NCBI GenBank assembly: GCA_910585405.1
Contig: CAJUDO010000023.1
Location: forward strand, 1-49,189
Direction of reading: 5' to 3'
DNA length: 49,189 bases
Source: an uncultured Peptococcaceae bacterium
GTDB lineage: Bacteria; Bacillota; Peptococcia; Peptococcales; Peptococcaceae
The notes below the pieces were generated by a model. It was given only the letters and a program-made list of their open reading frames with translations, was not told where the DNA came from and searched no databases. Positions 1 through 7,658 of the stretch are shown piece after piece. How positions within the stretch are numbered: the stretch's first letter is position 1; the number at the start of each line of letters is the position of its first letter. The translations under genes were made by a program, and so were the position numbers.

Positions 1-9
1 CACTGTCCG

Positions 10-46
10 CCACCGGTGGATATTCAAAACTCATGAGTTTTGAATA
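10..46. repeat. Two adjacent perfect palindromes at the window edge
   Basis: Positions 10-19 are a perfect 10-bp palindrome (CCACCGGTGG) and positions 21-46 a perfect 26-bp palindrome centred on CATG. Neither is followed by a T-run on either strand, so they do not look like an intrinsic terminator. They could be the end of a mobile element or of a gene cut off by the window edge. No convincing coding frame runs through positions 1-170. Confidence 0.6.
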
Positions 47-173
47 CTTAAAAAAGATTGCTTTTATGGGGAATCACAGCAACTTTTTCTATAGATTGGC
101 AGTCTAATATAATAGGTGAAGTTTGTCCAAATACTAGGAAAGTGTGAAGGAATGATATTGGTGAAAGTATGAC

Positions 174-202
174 TTGACAATTGTGGAAGAAGCCGGTAGT
201 AT
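174..202 (+). promoter_or_regulatory. Promoter of the ABC exporter operon
   Basis: TTGACA (174-179) and TAGTAT (197-202) are separated by 17 bp, with an overlapping TATAAT at 202-207. The site lies about 110 bp before the first gene of the exporter operon. Nothing else was recognised between it and that gene. Confidence 0.6.
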
Positions 203-315
203 ATAATGTGTACTACTTTGAATCATACAGTTAGAATCCGCATGATTATGATGGTTTTTGCGGTGAAATAAAGGCCTTACAGGATGAAGTAAGCAAAAAC
301 AAGGGGGGAAATTTT

Positions 316-1047
316 TTGGCGCTGATTGAGGCGAAGGATGTAGTAAAAAAGTATAAGGTGGGTTCGGAGATTATCACGGCGTTAAACGGCATCAATTTGT
401 CTATTGAAAAAGGTGAATTTGTGGCGATATTAGGCACGTCAGGCTGTGGGAAATCTACGCTGCTGAATATGTTATCGGGATTGGAACGCCCTACAAAAGG
501 CGATATCATTGTCAATGGTGTGCGTATTAATAAAGTAAATGAAAAAAATATGTCACGTTTTCGAGCTCGCGAGATGGGTTTTATTTTTCAGCAATACAAT
601 TTGATTCCCTCTTTGACAGCGCTGGAAAATGTGATGTTGCCTCTGACGATTCAGGGCGTTAGCAAAAAGACGCGTATAAAACGGGCGAGAGATATTTTGC
701 TTAAACTGGGTCTGGGAAAACGTTTGCACAACAAACCCAGTCAGATGAGCGGCGGTCAGCAGCAGAGGGTGAGTATTGCGCGTTCTCTAGTGAGCAACCC
801 GAAAATTATTTTTGCGGACGAGCCTACAGGGAATTTGGATAGCAAGACAACGATTGAGATCTTGGAGTTTATGCAGGAAATTGTGAGAGAACAGCAAAAA
901 ACGCTGATCATGGTAAGTCATGATATGGAGGTAGCAATGTATGCCGGACGCATTGTGCATATGCTGGACGGCCAAATTACCAGTATCGAGGAAAATAAAG
1001 AAAATATTGCGAAGCTTATGACAGGCGTAGAAGGGGAGAAGGCGTAA
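316..1047 (+). CDS. ABC transporter ATP-binding protein, MacB/LolD type
   Basis: ATPase subunit of an ABC exporter, acting on the cytoplasmic face of the membrane with the permease encoded two genes downstream. Visible motifs are Walker A GTSGCGKST (residues 40-48), a Q-loop FQQ near 91-93, the signature MSGGQ (144-148) and Walker B with FADEP (166-170), followed by the H-loop in VSHD. The 243-residue length is normal for the MacB/LolD/FtsE-like class. The start is a TTG preceded by AAGGGGGG at a spacing of 7; no nearby ATG fits as well. The next gene starts 1 bp after the stop, so the three genes form one operon. Substrate is unknown; this class often handles peptides, lipoproteins or antimicrobial compounds. 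Confidence 0.93.
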   Translation: MALIEAKDVVKKYKVGSEIITALNGINLSIEKGEFVAILGTSGCGKSTLLNMLSGLERPTKGDIIVNGVRINKVNEKNMSRFRAREMGFIFQQYNLIPSLTALENVMLPLTIQGVSKKTRIKRARDILLKLGLGKRLHNKPSQMSGGQQQRVSIARSLVSNPKIIFADEPTGNLDSKTTIEILEFMQEIVREQQKTLIMVSHDMEVAMYAGRIVHMLDGQITSIEENKENIAKLMTGVEGEKA

Positions 1048-1048
1048 G

Positions 1049-2929
1049 ATGAAGAAAAAACTGGCGATGATTTTAATTGTTTTACTGATTGGCATGAGCG
1101 TATTACCGACAGCTACAGTGCTTGCGGCAGATACTGACGAAAAGCCATCAACAGAACAGGGGGATGGCACAACAAACGAAGGCAATACAACAACGCAGAG
1201 CGGCAATGGGGAAAGCGCCGGTTCGGCAAAGAATGCCCGAGATAAAAATATTTTCAACACTGGCACCGATCCCTTGTGGTCTTTTGTGAATATTGATGTA
1301 CCGGAGCAGGCTCTGGTAGGACAAGAATTTGAAATGAATATTACGGTAAAAAATATGGGTACCGGCTCTGGTATGTTTCCTGAATTCCGTTTTACAGAGG
1401 AAAGTGACAGAAAAGCGTTATCCCACTTTACGGTTGTCAGCGGCACAGACGGTGTGTATGATACCATGCTGACTGAGGTGAAGGGCGGCGAAACAAAAAC
1501 CTTTACGATTAAGATGAAGGTAAACCCGGAAACGAAGGAATTGCCGGAAGGTTCAAAATACCGTATCAATTGTATGATTGCCAGTGATAACTGGCAGGTA
1601 AAAGGTGAAAAACGGTATAATGCGGTACAGAGTTTTGATTTGGAAGTGGTGTATGCGTTGTCTGACCCATCTTTCGTGGTGGAAAAGGTGACGTTTAATC
1701 CAGCGGTGACTGCCGGTGTGAAGGAGACTACGGCTACTTTGGTGCTGAAAAATATCAGTCAGAGTAAAGCAAATAATGTGACTGCTACGCTGGAAGGCAG
1801 TTATATCACAAATGGCGGTGAAAGTAACAGTGGGGAGAAAAATATTACTGTACGGGATTTATCCAGTACCAAACAGCTCTATAATATTAAGGGAAATCAG
1901 ACTGTCACAGTGGATTATAAGTTGGAGCTGAATGAAGACCGCAAAAACAATGAAATGAAGTTGACTATTGATTATAATGGTGCGGAAAAACCACAGGAGA
2001 TCTTGTTGAATATGCCGTTGCCGCTGCAGGAAAATAAGGGCGGCAAGGAGCCGAAAGTGATTATTCAACGTTATAATGTGGACCCCAGTAAAGTCTTAGC
2101 TGGTAATTATGTGACGCTGAATCTTTTTGTGGAAAATACCAACAACTTGGCGGTAAACAATGTGTCCATTCAGTTGGATGTACCGACAGAAACATCCTCC
2201 AGCGGTGGCACTGTATCCAGCGGCACAGTTTTCTCACCGGTGGACAGCAGTAATACGTTTTATATTGACCGTATTGATGGAAAACAGACAGCGCTAAAAA
2301 CCATCAGTATGTATGTAGATCCCAACGCAACGGCGAAAACGTATGTTGTGCCGGTGAATATCAAATATGAATCTACTGACGGCACAAAATATGAAAGCAG
2401 TGATAATGTAAATATTCCTGTAACGCAGGAGAGCAAAATAGAAATTATCAGCAGTAATATTCCTACCATGGGCAACGTAGGAGAGCCTATAAATGTAAGC
2501 ATGGAATTTGTGAATGTGGGCAAGGTGAATCTTACCAATTTCAAGGTGCGCATGGAAGGGGATATCCCTGGGAAGGAGGAAAATGTATTTTATCTGGGCA
2601 CGTTCAATGCTAGTGAGAACAACGAATACAGCGCCACGATTATTCCGGAAGAGGAAGGCGTTTTGAGCGGTTCTGTTGCGATGAGTTATATTGATGCAGA
2701 CAATCAGGAAGTGAGCATGGAAATTCCATTCAGCATTGAAATTGGCCCTGCGATTGATTACGGGGATATGACGGAACCTATGGAGCCCATTCCAGAACCG
2801 GGACTGCTGGACAAGCTGAAGCAGCATTGGCTGCCGATTGTATTAGGTATCGTAATTGTAGTGCAGGCAATCATTTTGATTCGTATCAAACGCAAAGCGA
2901 AAGCGGAAGAGGAATTGATCGATGGTTAA
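1049..2929 (+). CDS. Exported CARDB-like protein with C-terminal membrane anchor
   Basis: A 626-residue exported protein. Residues 1-26 form a signal peptide ending at VLA, followed by a low-complexity Thr/Ser/Asn/Gly linker (about 30-65). Several repeated beta-rich segments resemble CARDB/NEW3-type adhesion-like domains. One membrane helix lies near 594-612, with a short basic cytoplasmic tail. It sits between the ATPase and the permease genes of an ABC exporter and overlaps the permease gene by 8 bp. By position it occupies the place of the MacA adaptor in Gram-negative MacAB, but it shows no HlyD/RND-adaptor features. I infer an extracellular partner of the permease. It is less likely to be a stand-alone adhesin. 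Confidence 0.75.
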   Translation: MKKKLAMILIVLLIGMSVLPTATVLAADTDEKPSTEQGDGTTNEGNTTTQSGNGESAGSAKNARDKNIFNTGTDPLWSFVNIDVPEQALVGQEFEMNITVKNMGTGSGMFPEFRFTEESDRKALSHFTVVSGTDGVYDTMLTEVKGGETKTFTIKMKVNPETKELPEGSKYRINCMIASDNWQVKGEKRYNAVQSFDLEVVYALSDPSFVVEKVTFNPAVTAGVKETTATLVLKNISQSKANNVTATLEGSYITNGGESNSGEKNITVRDLSSTKQLYNIKGNQTVTVDYKLELNEDRKNNEMKLTIDYNGAEKPQEILLNMPLPLQENKGGKEPKVIIQRYNVDPSKVLAGNYVTLNLFVENTNNLAVNNVSIQLDVPTETSSSGGTVSSGTVFSPVDSSNTFYIDRIDGKQTALKTISMYVDPNATAKTYVVPVNIKYESTDGTKYESSDNVNIPVTQESKIEIISSNIPTMGNVGEPINVSMEFVNVGKVNLTNFKVRMEGDIPGKEENVFYLGTFNASENNEYSATIIPEEEGVLSGSVAMSYIDADNQEVSMEIPFSIEIGPAIDYGDMTEPMEPIPEPGLLDKLKQHWLPIVLGIVIVVQAIILIRIKRKAKAEEELIDG

Positions 2930-4235
2930 ACGAGATATCATTACCATGGCGGCGAAAAATCTGATGCGCCGCAAAGGACGTACTTTTCTGACGATGCTGG
3001 GTGTGCTTATCGGCACTACTTCTATTGTAGTGATGGTGTCGCTGGGTATCGGACTGCAGCAGTCACAGCAGAAAATGTATGAGCAGTGGGGAAGTCTGAA
3101 TGAAATTGAAGTAAACCAGTCATACAGTCACGGTGACGACGAAGAAAATATCGTTGCTTTGGATGATGATGCGTTGGAATATTTTCAATCGCTGGAAGGT
3201 GTTACGGCGGTCATTCCTATGGCGTCTATTTCTGCTGATACGGCTACCTGCGGCAAATTGCAGGGCTGGTTGGATGTCTATGGCATTAAGCCAGAGGATA
3301 TGGCAACGAAGAATATGCAGATTGGGCAAGGCAGATTGCTGCAGGAAGGCGATAAGAATGTTCTGGTGATTGGCGGCATGGCTGGAGGCGGGTTCTATGA
3401 CCCCAACGGCAGTGATGATGGTTGGGTTGAAGATGAAACGTATGAGCAGTACAAAGAACGTATGTACAACAAAAGTGTTGAAATGCTGAATAAAAAAGTT
3501 ACAGCGGAATTCAGAAATTATGAGACAGAAAAAACAAAGAAGCTGACTTTTCAGGTGGTGGGTGTAATGGATGCAGACATGCCTAACAATTATGCTTCCT
3601 ACGCACCGCTGGAAGTTGTACAGAAAATGCAAAAATTGATGATGACCAGTGAAGAGAAAAAGCAGAAAAAAAGAAATTTGTATAATCAGATTTCTGTGAT
3701 TACCGGGGACGTTGCAGACACCAAAACTGTTTTGCAAAGTATAAAAGACGCTGGGTATAATGCTTACTCTATTGCAGAAAGCCTGGAAGGGGTAGAGGAT
3801 TCTATGAAGGTCTTTCAGCTGGCTTTAGGCGGTATTGGCGGGATTACTTTGCTGGTAGCAGCGATTGGAATTATCAACACAATGGTCATGTCAATTTATG
3901 AACGCACTAAGGAGATTGCGATCATGAAAGTAATTGGTGCAACCTTTGGAGATATCCGCTTTCTGTTTTTAGCGGAAGCAGGCATGATTGGTTTCTTTGG
4001 TGGAATTATGGGCCTGGGGTTTAGCTATGGGCTATCGTTCATTATCAATCAACTTTCTGGTGATTTTATGGGAAATTATGTGGGCACTGGTGAGGCTTTA
4101 AGTCTGTCGGTGATACCATGGTGGCTGGCGTTGTTTGCAATAGGATTCTCTATTATGATTGGGCTATTGGCAGGGGTATATCCAGCTAATCGCGCGGTAA
4201 AATTGAGTCCTATTGAGGCCATGCGCAATAATTAA
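2922..4235 (+). CDS. ABC transporter permease, MacB/FtsX type
   Basis: A 437-residue permease with the MacB layout: one N-terminal helix (about 20-42), a large extracytoplasmic MacB_PCD-like domain (about 45-290), and three C-terminal helices (about 297-322, 345-372, 398-420). The conserved cytoplasmic stretch ERTKEIAIMKVIGA follows the second helix, and the protein ends in the family's PANRAVKLSPIEAMR motif. Its ATG overlaps the stop of the preceding gene by 8 bp, indicating translational coupling. It is expected to act as a homodimer with the ATPase encoded at 316-1047, working by mechanotransmission rather than classical substrate passage. A terminator follows at 4268. Confidence 0.92.
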   Translation: MVKRDIITMAAKNLMRRKGRTFLTMLGVLIGTTSIVVMVSLGIGLQQSQQKMYEQWGSLNEIEVNQSYSHGDDEENIVALDDDALEYFQSLEGVTAVIPMASISADTATCGKLQGWLDVYGIKPEDMATKNMQIGQGRLLQEGDKNVLVIGGMAGGGFYDPNGSDDGWVEDETYEQYKERMYNKSVEMLNKKVTAEFRNYETEKTKKLTFQVVGVMDADMPNNYASYAPLEVVQKMQKLMMTSEEKKQKKRNLYNQISVITGDVADTKTVLQSIKDAGYNAYSIAESLEGVEDSMKVFQLALGGIGGITLLVAAIGIINTMVMSIYERTKEIAIMKVIGATFGDIRFLFLAEAGMIGFFGGIMGLGFSYGLSFIINQLSGDFMGNYVGTGEALSLSVIPWWLALFAIGFSIMIGLLAGVYPANRAVKLSPIEAMRNN

Positions 4236-4267
4236 ATGAGATAAATAGTCTGGACAATGTGTTGTAT

Positions 4268-4303
4268 AAAAAATCTCTCTGCGGTATGCGGAGGGATTTT
4301 TTG
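4268..4303 (+). terminator. Intrinsic terminator of the ABC exporter operon
   Basis: A stem of about 14 bp with G-U pairs (AAAATCTCTCTGC against GCGGAGGGATTTT) around a TATG loop, ending in a run of T. It lies 33 bp after the permease stop. Confidence 0.8.
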
Positions 4304-4332
4304 CAATTTATGGGCAAAATGGCAGAGCATCA

Positions 4333-4361
4333 TTGACAGATGATGCGGTTTCATGTAAAAT
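4333..4361 (+). promoter_or_regulatory. Promoter of tadA
   Basis: TTGACA (4333-4338), a 17-bp spacer and TAAAAT (4356-4361). The putative start of transcription lies about 25 bp before the tadA start codon. Confidence 0.7.
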
Positions 4362-4390
4362 AAATGAGCAGCAAAAGCGAGGGAATATGT

Positions 4391-4855
4391 ATGAGAATAG
4401 AGGAACACCTTGTTTTTTTGGAAGAGGCAATCAAAGAAGCAGAGAAAGCGGCAGCGATTGGGGAGGTACCTATCGGTGCGGTGGTAGTGCGCGATGGCGA
4501 AGTGGTAGGCCGCGGACATAATCTGCGGGAGCGAGATCAGGATCCTACAGCTCATGCAGAGATTTGTGCATTGCGGCAGGCCGGTCAAAATTTAGGCAGC
4601 TGGCGTCTGGAAGGCTGCACGCTTTATGTAACAATGGAGCCATGCCCTATGTGTTGCGGTGCGTTGATCAACAGCCGAATTGATACGGTGGTGTTTGGCG
4701 CCAATGAGCCGAAATTTGGCTCGGCGGGCAGTCAGTTAAATCTGCTGCAATTCCCGGGATTTAATCATAATGTACACATTGTGGGTCCCATTGCCCAGGA
4801 GCGTTGCAGTCAATTGATGAAAGATTTCTTCGCACAATTGCGTCGCAAAAAATAG
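4391..4855 (+). CDS. tadA: tRNA-specific adenosine deaminase
   Basis: Deaminates the wobble adenosine A34 of tRNA-Arg(ACG) to inosine. The zinc-deaminase motifs are clear: H-A-E at residues 55-57 and P-C-P-M-C at 84-88, so His55, Cys85 and Cys88 bind zinc and Glu57 is the proton shuttle. The length of 154 residues is typical. I chose the ATG at 4391 because GAGGG lies 7 bp upstream; an earlier in-frame ATG at 4364 has no such site. The only tRNA known to need this enzyme in most bacteria, tRNA-Arg(ACG), is encoded about 2.2 kb away in this window. Confidence 0.95.
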   Translation: MRIEEHLVFLEEAIKEAEKAAAIGEVPIGAVVVRDGEVVGRGHNLRERDQDPTAHAEICALRQAGQNLGSWRLEGCTLYVTMEPCPMCCGALINSRIDTVVFGANEPKFGSAGSQLNLLQFPGFNHNVHIVGPIAQERCSQLMKDFFAQLRRKK

Positions 4856-4860
4856 TATAT

Positions 4861-4948
4861 GGAGATGTACCCAAGTGGCTGAAGGGTCCGCACTCGAAAT
4901 GCGGTAGGTCGGGCAACCGGCGCGAGAGTTCAAATCTCTCCATCTCCG
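4861..4948 (+). tRNA. tRNA-Ser (anticodon CGA)
   Basis: An 88-nt class II tRNA with a long variable arm. The acceptor stem GGAGATG pairs fully with CATCTCC, the discriminator is G, and the anticodon loop CTCGAAA lies between CCGCA and TGCGG. The 3' CCA is not encoded. It reads UCG codons and probably shares the tadA transcript. Confidence 0.95.
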
Positions 4949-4950
4949 TC

Positions 4951-5003
4951 AAAAAGCGTCATCGAAACGAACCTTTTCTAGGTTGCATTCAATGACGCTT
5001 TTT
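4951..5003. terminator. Bidirectional terminator between tRNA-Ser(CGA) and uup
   Basis: A perfect 12-bp outer stem (AAAAAGCGTCAT/ATGACGCTTTTT) encloses a smaller inner hairpin (CGAACCT/AGGTTGC). A- and T-rich flanks allow it to end both the rightward tRNA transcript and the leftward uup transcript. Confidence 0.8.
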
Positions 5004-5012
5004 ATTATGTTT

Positions 5013-6911
5013 TTATTTTTGTTGTGCGATTTGTTCCGCTTTGTTCATCAGATATTCCCAGCGCTCCATTTTTTCGCTCAGCTGCTGTTCTAATCGCTCT
5101 TTTTGCTGATTGAGTTCGTTGAGTTTGGCAAAATCGGTGCTATTGGCGGCCATATCGAGATCGCATTGCTGAATTTGTGTTTCTAATGCGGCGATGTCGT
5201 TTTCAATGGTATCGTATTCTTTGGCTTCCTGATAGGTAAATTTTATTTTTTGGGTGCGCTGTCGTGTGTCCCCCTTTTTTTCTTTGGGCGCAGGCGCAGC
5301 TTCTGTAGGCTCTGCTTGTTGTTTTTTCTCAGCATAGTCGCTGTAATTGCCAGTATAAATATCTACCACGCCGTTGCCCTCAAAGGCAAAAATGCGTCGA
5401 GCGATACGGTCCAAGAAATAGCGGTCATGGCTGACGGCCAGTACAGGGCCGTTAAAATGGTCGATAAAGTCTTCTAAAATTTGCAGCGTTTGAATATCCA
5501 GGTCATTGGTGGGTTCATCCAAGAGCAGCACGTTGACATCGTCCATCAGGACGCCTAAAAGATAAAGGCGGCGTTTTTCTCCGCCGGAAAGCTGATGAAT
5601 GAAAGCATGCTGCTGCGCGCCGCTGAAAAGAAAACGTTCCAGCATACGGGCAGCGGATATAAGGGAACCGTCGCTGCTATGGATATATTCTCCTTTTTCC
5701 CGCACGTAATCAATCACACGCATATCTAGTGGTAAGTCGTTGTTGTCCTGGGTATAGTAGCCGATGCGCACTGTATCGCCCAATATGACAGAGCCGCTGT
5801 CATAAGGCAGCTGTTTGCCGATGATATTCAACAATGTGGATTTTCCCAAACCATTATTGCCGATAATGCCGATACGGTCGTCACGAACCACAGTGTATGT
5901 GAGATCGTCGATGCATACTTTATCGCCAAAGGTTTTATGCAAATGGTCCAGTTCGATAATTTTTTTGCCTAGACGGGAATGCTGCAGGGAGATTTCTAGC
6001 TTGTCCTCCTGCTGAACAGTTAAGGAATCTTCCAACTGGTAAAAACGCTCAATGCGTGCTTTTTGCTTGGTGCGTCTTGCTTCTACACCTTTGCGCATCC
6101 AGGCCAGCTCTTGTTTGTACAGTGCCTGGGCTTTCTCCTGTATACGCTGCTGTTCTTCCTCCCGCTGGGTTTTCAGTTCCAGAAAGGTTTCATAATTGCC
6201 TTCGTAGGCATATAGTTTCCCGTTGGACAACTCCAGAATACGGTTGGTGACACGGTCAAGAAAATAACGGTCATGGGTGACCATCAGTAAAGCACAGTTT
6301 TTATTTTTGAGATGCTGCTCCAAAAATTCAATGGCCTCATGGTCCAAATGGTTAGTGGGCTCGTCTAAAATTAATAGATTACAGGGGCGTATCAGAGCGC
6401 CTGCCAGGGCAATGCGCTTGCGCTGTCCTCCAGAGAGAGTCTGCACTTTGGCGGATACATCATGAATTCCCAGTTTGTTTAAGATCGCTTTTGCTTCGCT
6501 TTCCAACTGCCAGGCATTTTGCGCATCCATTTGCGCGCTCAAATCCAAAAGTTGTTGTGTAAGCTGTTGATCGCCAGGGTAACGCTCCAAGGCATCCAAT
6601 GTTTGCTCATAATTGCGCAGTACTTTCATAAAAGGAGATTCCCCGCGAAAAATTTGCTGCAGCACAGTGGCATCTTCGTCAAAATCAGGATGCTGCGGCA
6701 GATATTCCAATACCAATTGATTGGATGTCTGAATTTCTCCTTCATCGGCTTGTGCCAGGCCGGATAAGATGCGCAGCAAGGTGGATTTACCTGTGCCGTT
6801 GACTCCCAGCAAGCCAATTTTATCACCGCTGTCAATATGCAGGGAGATATGGTCAAAAATGATTTTCAAGCCGTGGGTTTTGCATAAATCAGTAGCAGAC
6901 AGTAAGAGCAT
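5013..6911 (-). CDS. uup: ABC-F family ATPase, Uup-like
   Basis: A soluble protein with two ABC ATPase domains and no membrane segment, characteristic of ABC-F proteins that act on the ribosome. Domain 1 has Walker A GVNGTGKST (36-44), signature LSGGQ (159-163) and LDEPTNHLD (182-190). Domain 2 has GNNGLGKST (351-359), LSGGEKRR (441-448) and LDEPTNDLD (464-472). The inter-domain linker (about 240-310) is charged and helical, and a C-terminal coiled coil (about 565-632) rich in Gln and Glu matches the Uup tail. The 632-residue length fits Uup. A GAAAGGA site precedes the ATG. A YheS- or EttA-like role cannot be excluded, but the C-terminal coiled coil favours Uup. Confidence 0.85.
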   Translation of the reverse strand: MLLLSATDLCKTHGLKIIFDHISLHIDSGDKIGLLGVNGTGKSTLLRILSGLAQADEGEIQTSNQLVLEYLPQHPDFDEDATVLQQIFRGESPFMKVLRNYEQTLDALERYPGDQQLTQQLLDLSAQMDAQNAWQLESEAKAILNKLGIHDVSAKVQTLSGGQRKRIALAGALIRPCNLLILDEPTNHLDHEAIEFLEQHLKNKNCALLMVTHDRYFLDRVTNRILELSNGKLYAYEGNYETFLELKTQREEEQQRIQEKAQALYKQELAWMRKGVEARRTKQKARIERFYQLEDSLTVQQEDKLEISLQHSRLGKKIIELDHLHKTFGDKVCIDDLTYTVVRDDRIGIIGNNGLGKSTLLNIIGKQLPYDSGSVILGDTVRIGYYTQDNNDLPLDMRVIDYVREKGEYIHSSDGSLISAARMLERFLFSGAQQHAFIHQLSGGEKRRLYLLGVLMDDVNVLLLDEPTNDLDIQTLQILEDFIDHFNGPVLAVSHDRYFLDRIARRIFAFEGNGVVDIYTGNYSDYAEKKQQAEPTEAAPAPKEKKGDTRQRTQKIKFTYQEAKEYDTIENDIAALETQIQQCDLDMAANSTDFAKLNELNQQKERLEQQLSEKMERWEYLMNKAEQIAQQK

Positions 6912-7018
6912 GGGAATCGTCCTTTCTGAAAGTAAAATTCATTTTTTTTGAATAAGGTGTAGTATGGATGAGAAATTATCGCACAGAATTCGTGTAGTAC
7001 GTGCCTGGATTTTTGACA

Positions 7019-7053
7019 ATAAAAAAGCTGTATTTCCGATTGGAAATACAGCT
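7019..7053 (-). terminator. Terminator of the tRNA-Arg/tRNA-Ser transcript
   Basis: The hairpin AAGCTGTATTTCC/GGAAATACAGCTT with a short loop is followed, on the minus strand, by a T-run (read as AAAAAA at 7021-7026 on the plus strand). Confidence 0.85.
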
Positions 7054-7057
7054 TCAA

Positions 7058-7131
7058 TGCGCCAGGAGGGATTCGAACCCCCGACCTTATGGTTCGTAGC
7101 CATACACTCTATCCAACTGAGCTACTGGCGC
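7058..7131 (-). tRNA. tRNA-Arg (anticodon ACG)
   Basis: A 74-nt tRNA on the minus strand. The acceptor stem GCGCCAG/CTGGCGC has discriminator A, the anticodon loop is CTACGAA, and the T-arm contains GGTTCGAATCC. The 3' CCA is not encoded. The A34 of this anticodon is the substrate of TadA, encoded at 4391-4855. Confidence 0.95.
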
Positions 7132-7137
7132 ATATGA

Positions 7138-7226
7138 CGGAGAGAGTGGGATTTGAACCCACGATGCAGTTTGACCCGCATACTCCCTTAGCAGGGGAGC
7201 GCCTTCGGCCTCTCGGCCATCTCTCC
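7138..7226 (-). tRNA. tRNA-Ser (anticodon GCT)
   Basis: An 89-nt class II tRNA on the minus strand. The acceptor GGAGAGA pairs with TCTCTCC, the anticodon loop CTGCTAA is flanked by CTCCC/GGGAG, and a long variable arm is present. It lies 6 bp upstream of tRNA-Arg in the same transcript. Confidence 0.95.
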
Positions 7227-7243
7227 TCGTACCAACTCTTAAG

Positions 7244-7272
7244 AGTATATCACGGTGTATTGAAAATGTCCA
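7244..7272 (-). promoter_or_regulatory. Promoter of the tRNA-Ser/tRNA-Arg transcript
   Basis: On the minus strand TGGACA, a 17-bp spacer and TATACT place transcription start just before tRNA-Ser(GCT). Confidence 0.65.
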
Positions 7273-7497
7273 GCTTTTTTTCAAAAATTTTTTAAAAAAT
7301 GTTGTTTATCCTCCGTTGATGAAACTTCTGCGATTTTTGTATATGTTTTTCTTTTTGCCTATAAAATATTCATTTCCTGTTTGCTTACGGTTGCAACGAT
7401 GAGGAATGCTGACAAGTCTAAAATTTCTATATTAAAATAGGAAACAAATATACAAAAGATTGTGAATGGTTTTGCAGTAGGAAATATTATTGCAACT

Positions 7498-7510
7498 TAT
7501 TGTTACAATA
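7498..7510. repeat. Palindrome upstream of the isethionate lyase promoter
   Basis: TATTGT-T-ACAATA is an inverted repeat with a one-base centre, lying 37 bp before the -35 box of the lyase promoter. It could be an operator. The rest of the stretch 7273-7546 holds nothing else I can name apart from the short palindrome GTTGCAAC near 7391. Confidence 0.35.
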
Positions 7511-7546
7511 TGAGTATGCATGGAATGAATAAGAGATACTAATGTG

Positions 7547-7575
7547 TTGTATCATTTTGATTTCTTTACTATAAT
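7547..7575 (+). promoter_or_regulatory. Promoter of the isethionate lyase gene
   Basis: TTGTAT (7547-7552), a 17-bp spacer and a consensus TATAAT (7570-7575). The untranslated leader of about 75 nt contains a hairpin with 8-bp arms ATTGAAGT/ACTTCAAT at 7590-7609, which may stabilise the message or serve as an operator. Confidence 0.7.
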
Positions 7576-7658
7576 AAGGACAGTTAAGAATTGAAGTGAA
7601 AACTTCAATTAAAAAATACATCTCACTATATTATTAAAAAGAAAGGATGATTTTCACC

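Noticed and set aside
7390..7398. GTTGCAAC near the isethionate lyase gene as a further site of the TGTTG-N4-CAACA regulon
   Set aside because: The half-sites are fused without the 4-bp spacer and the site is some 150 bp from the -35 box, so it does not match the two good boxes.
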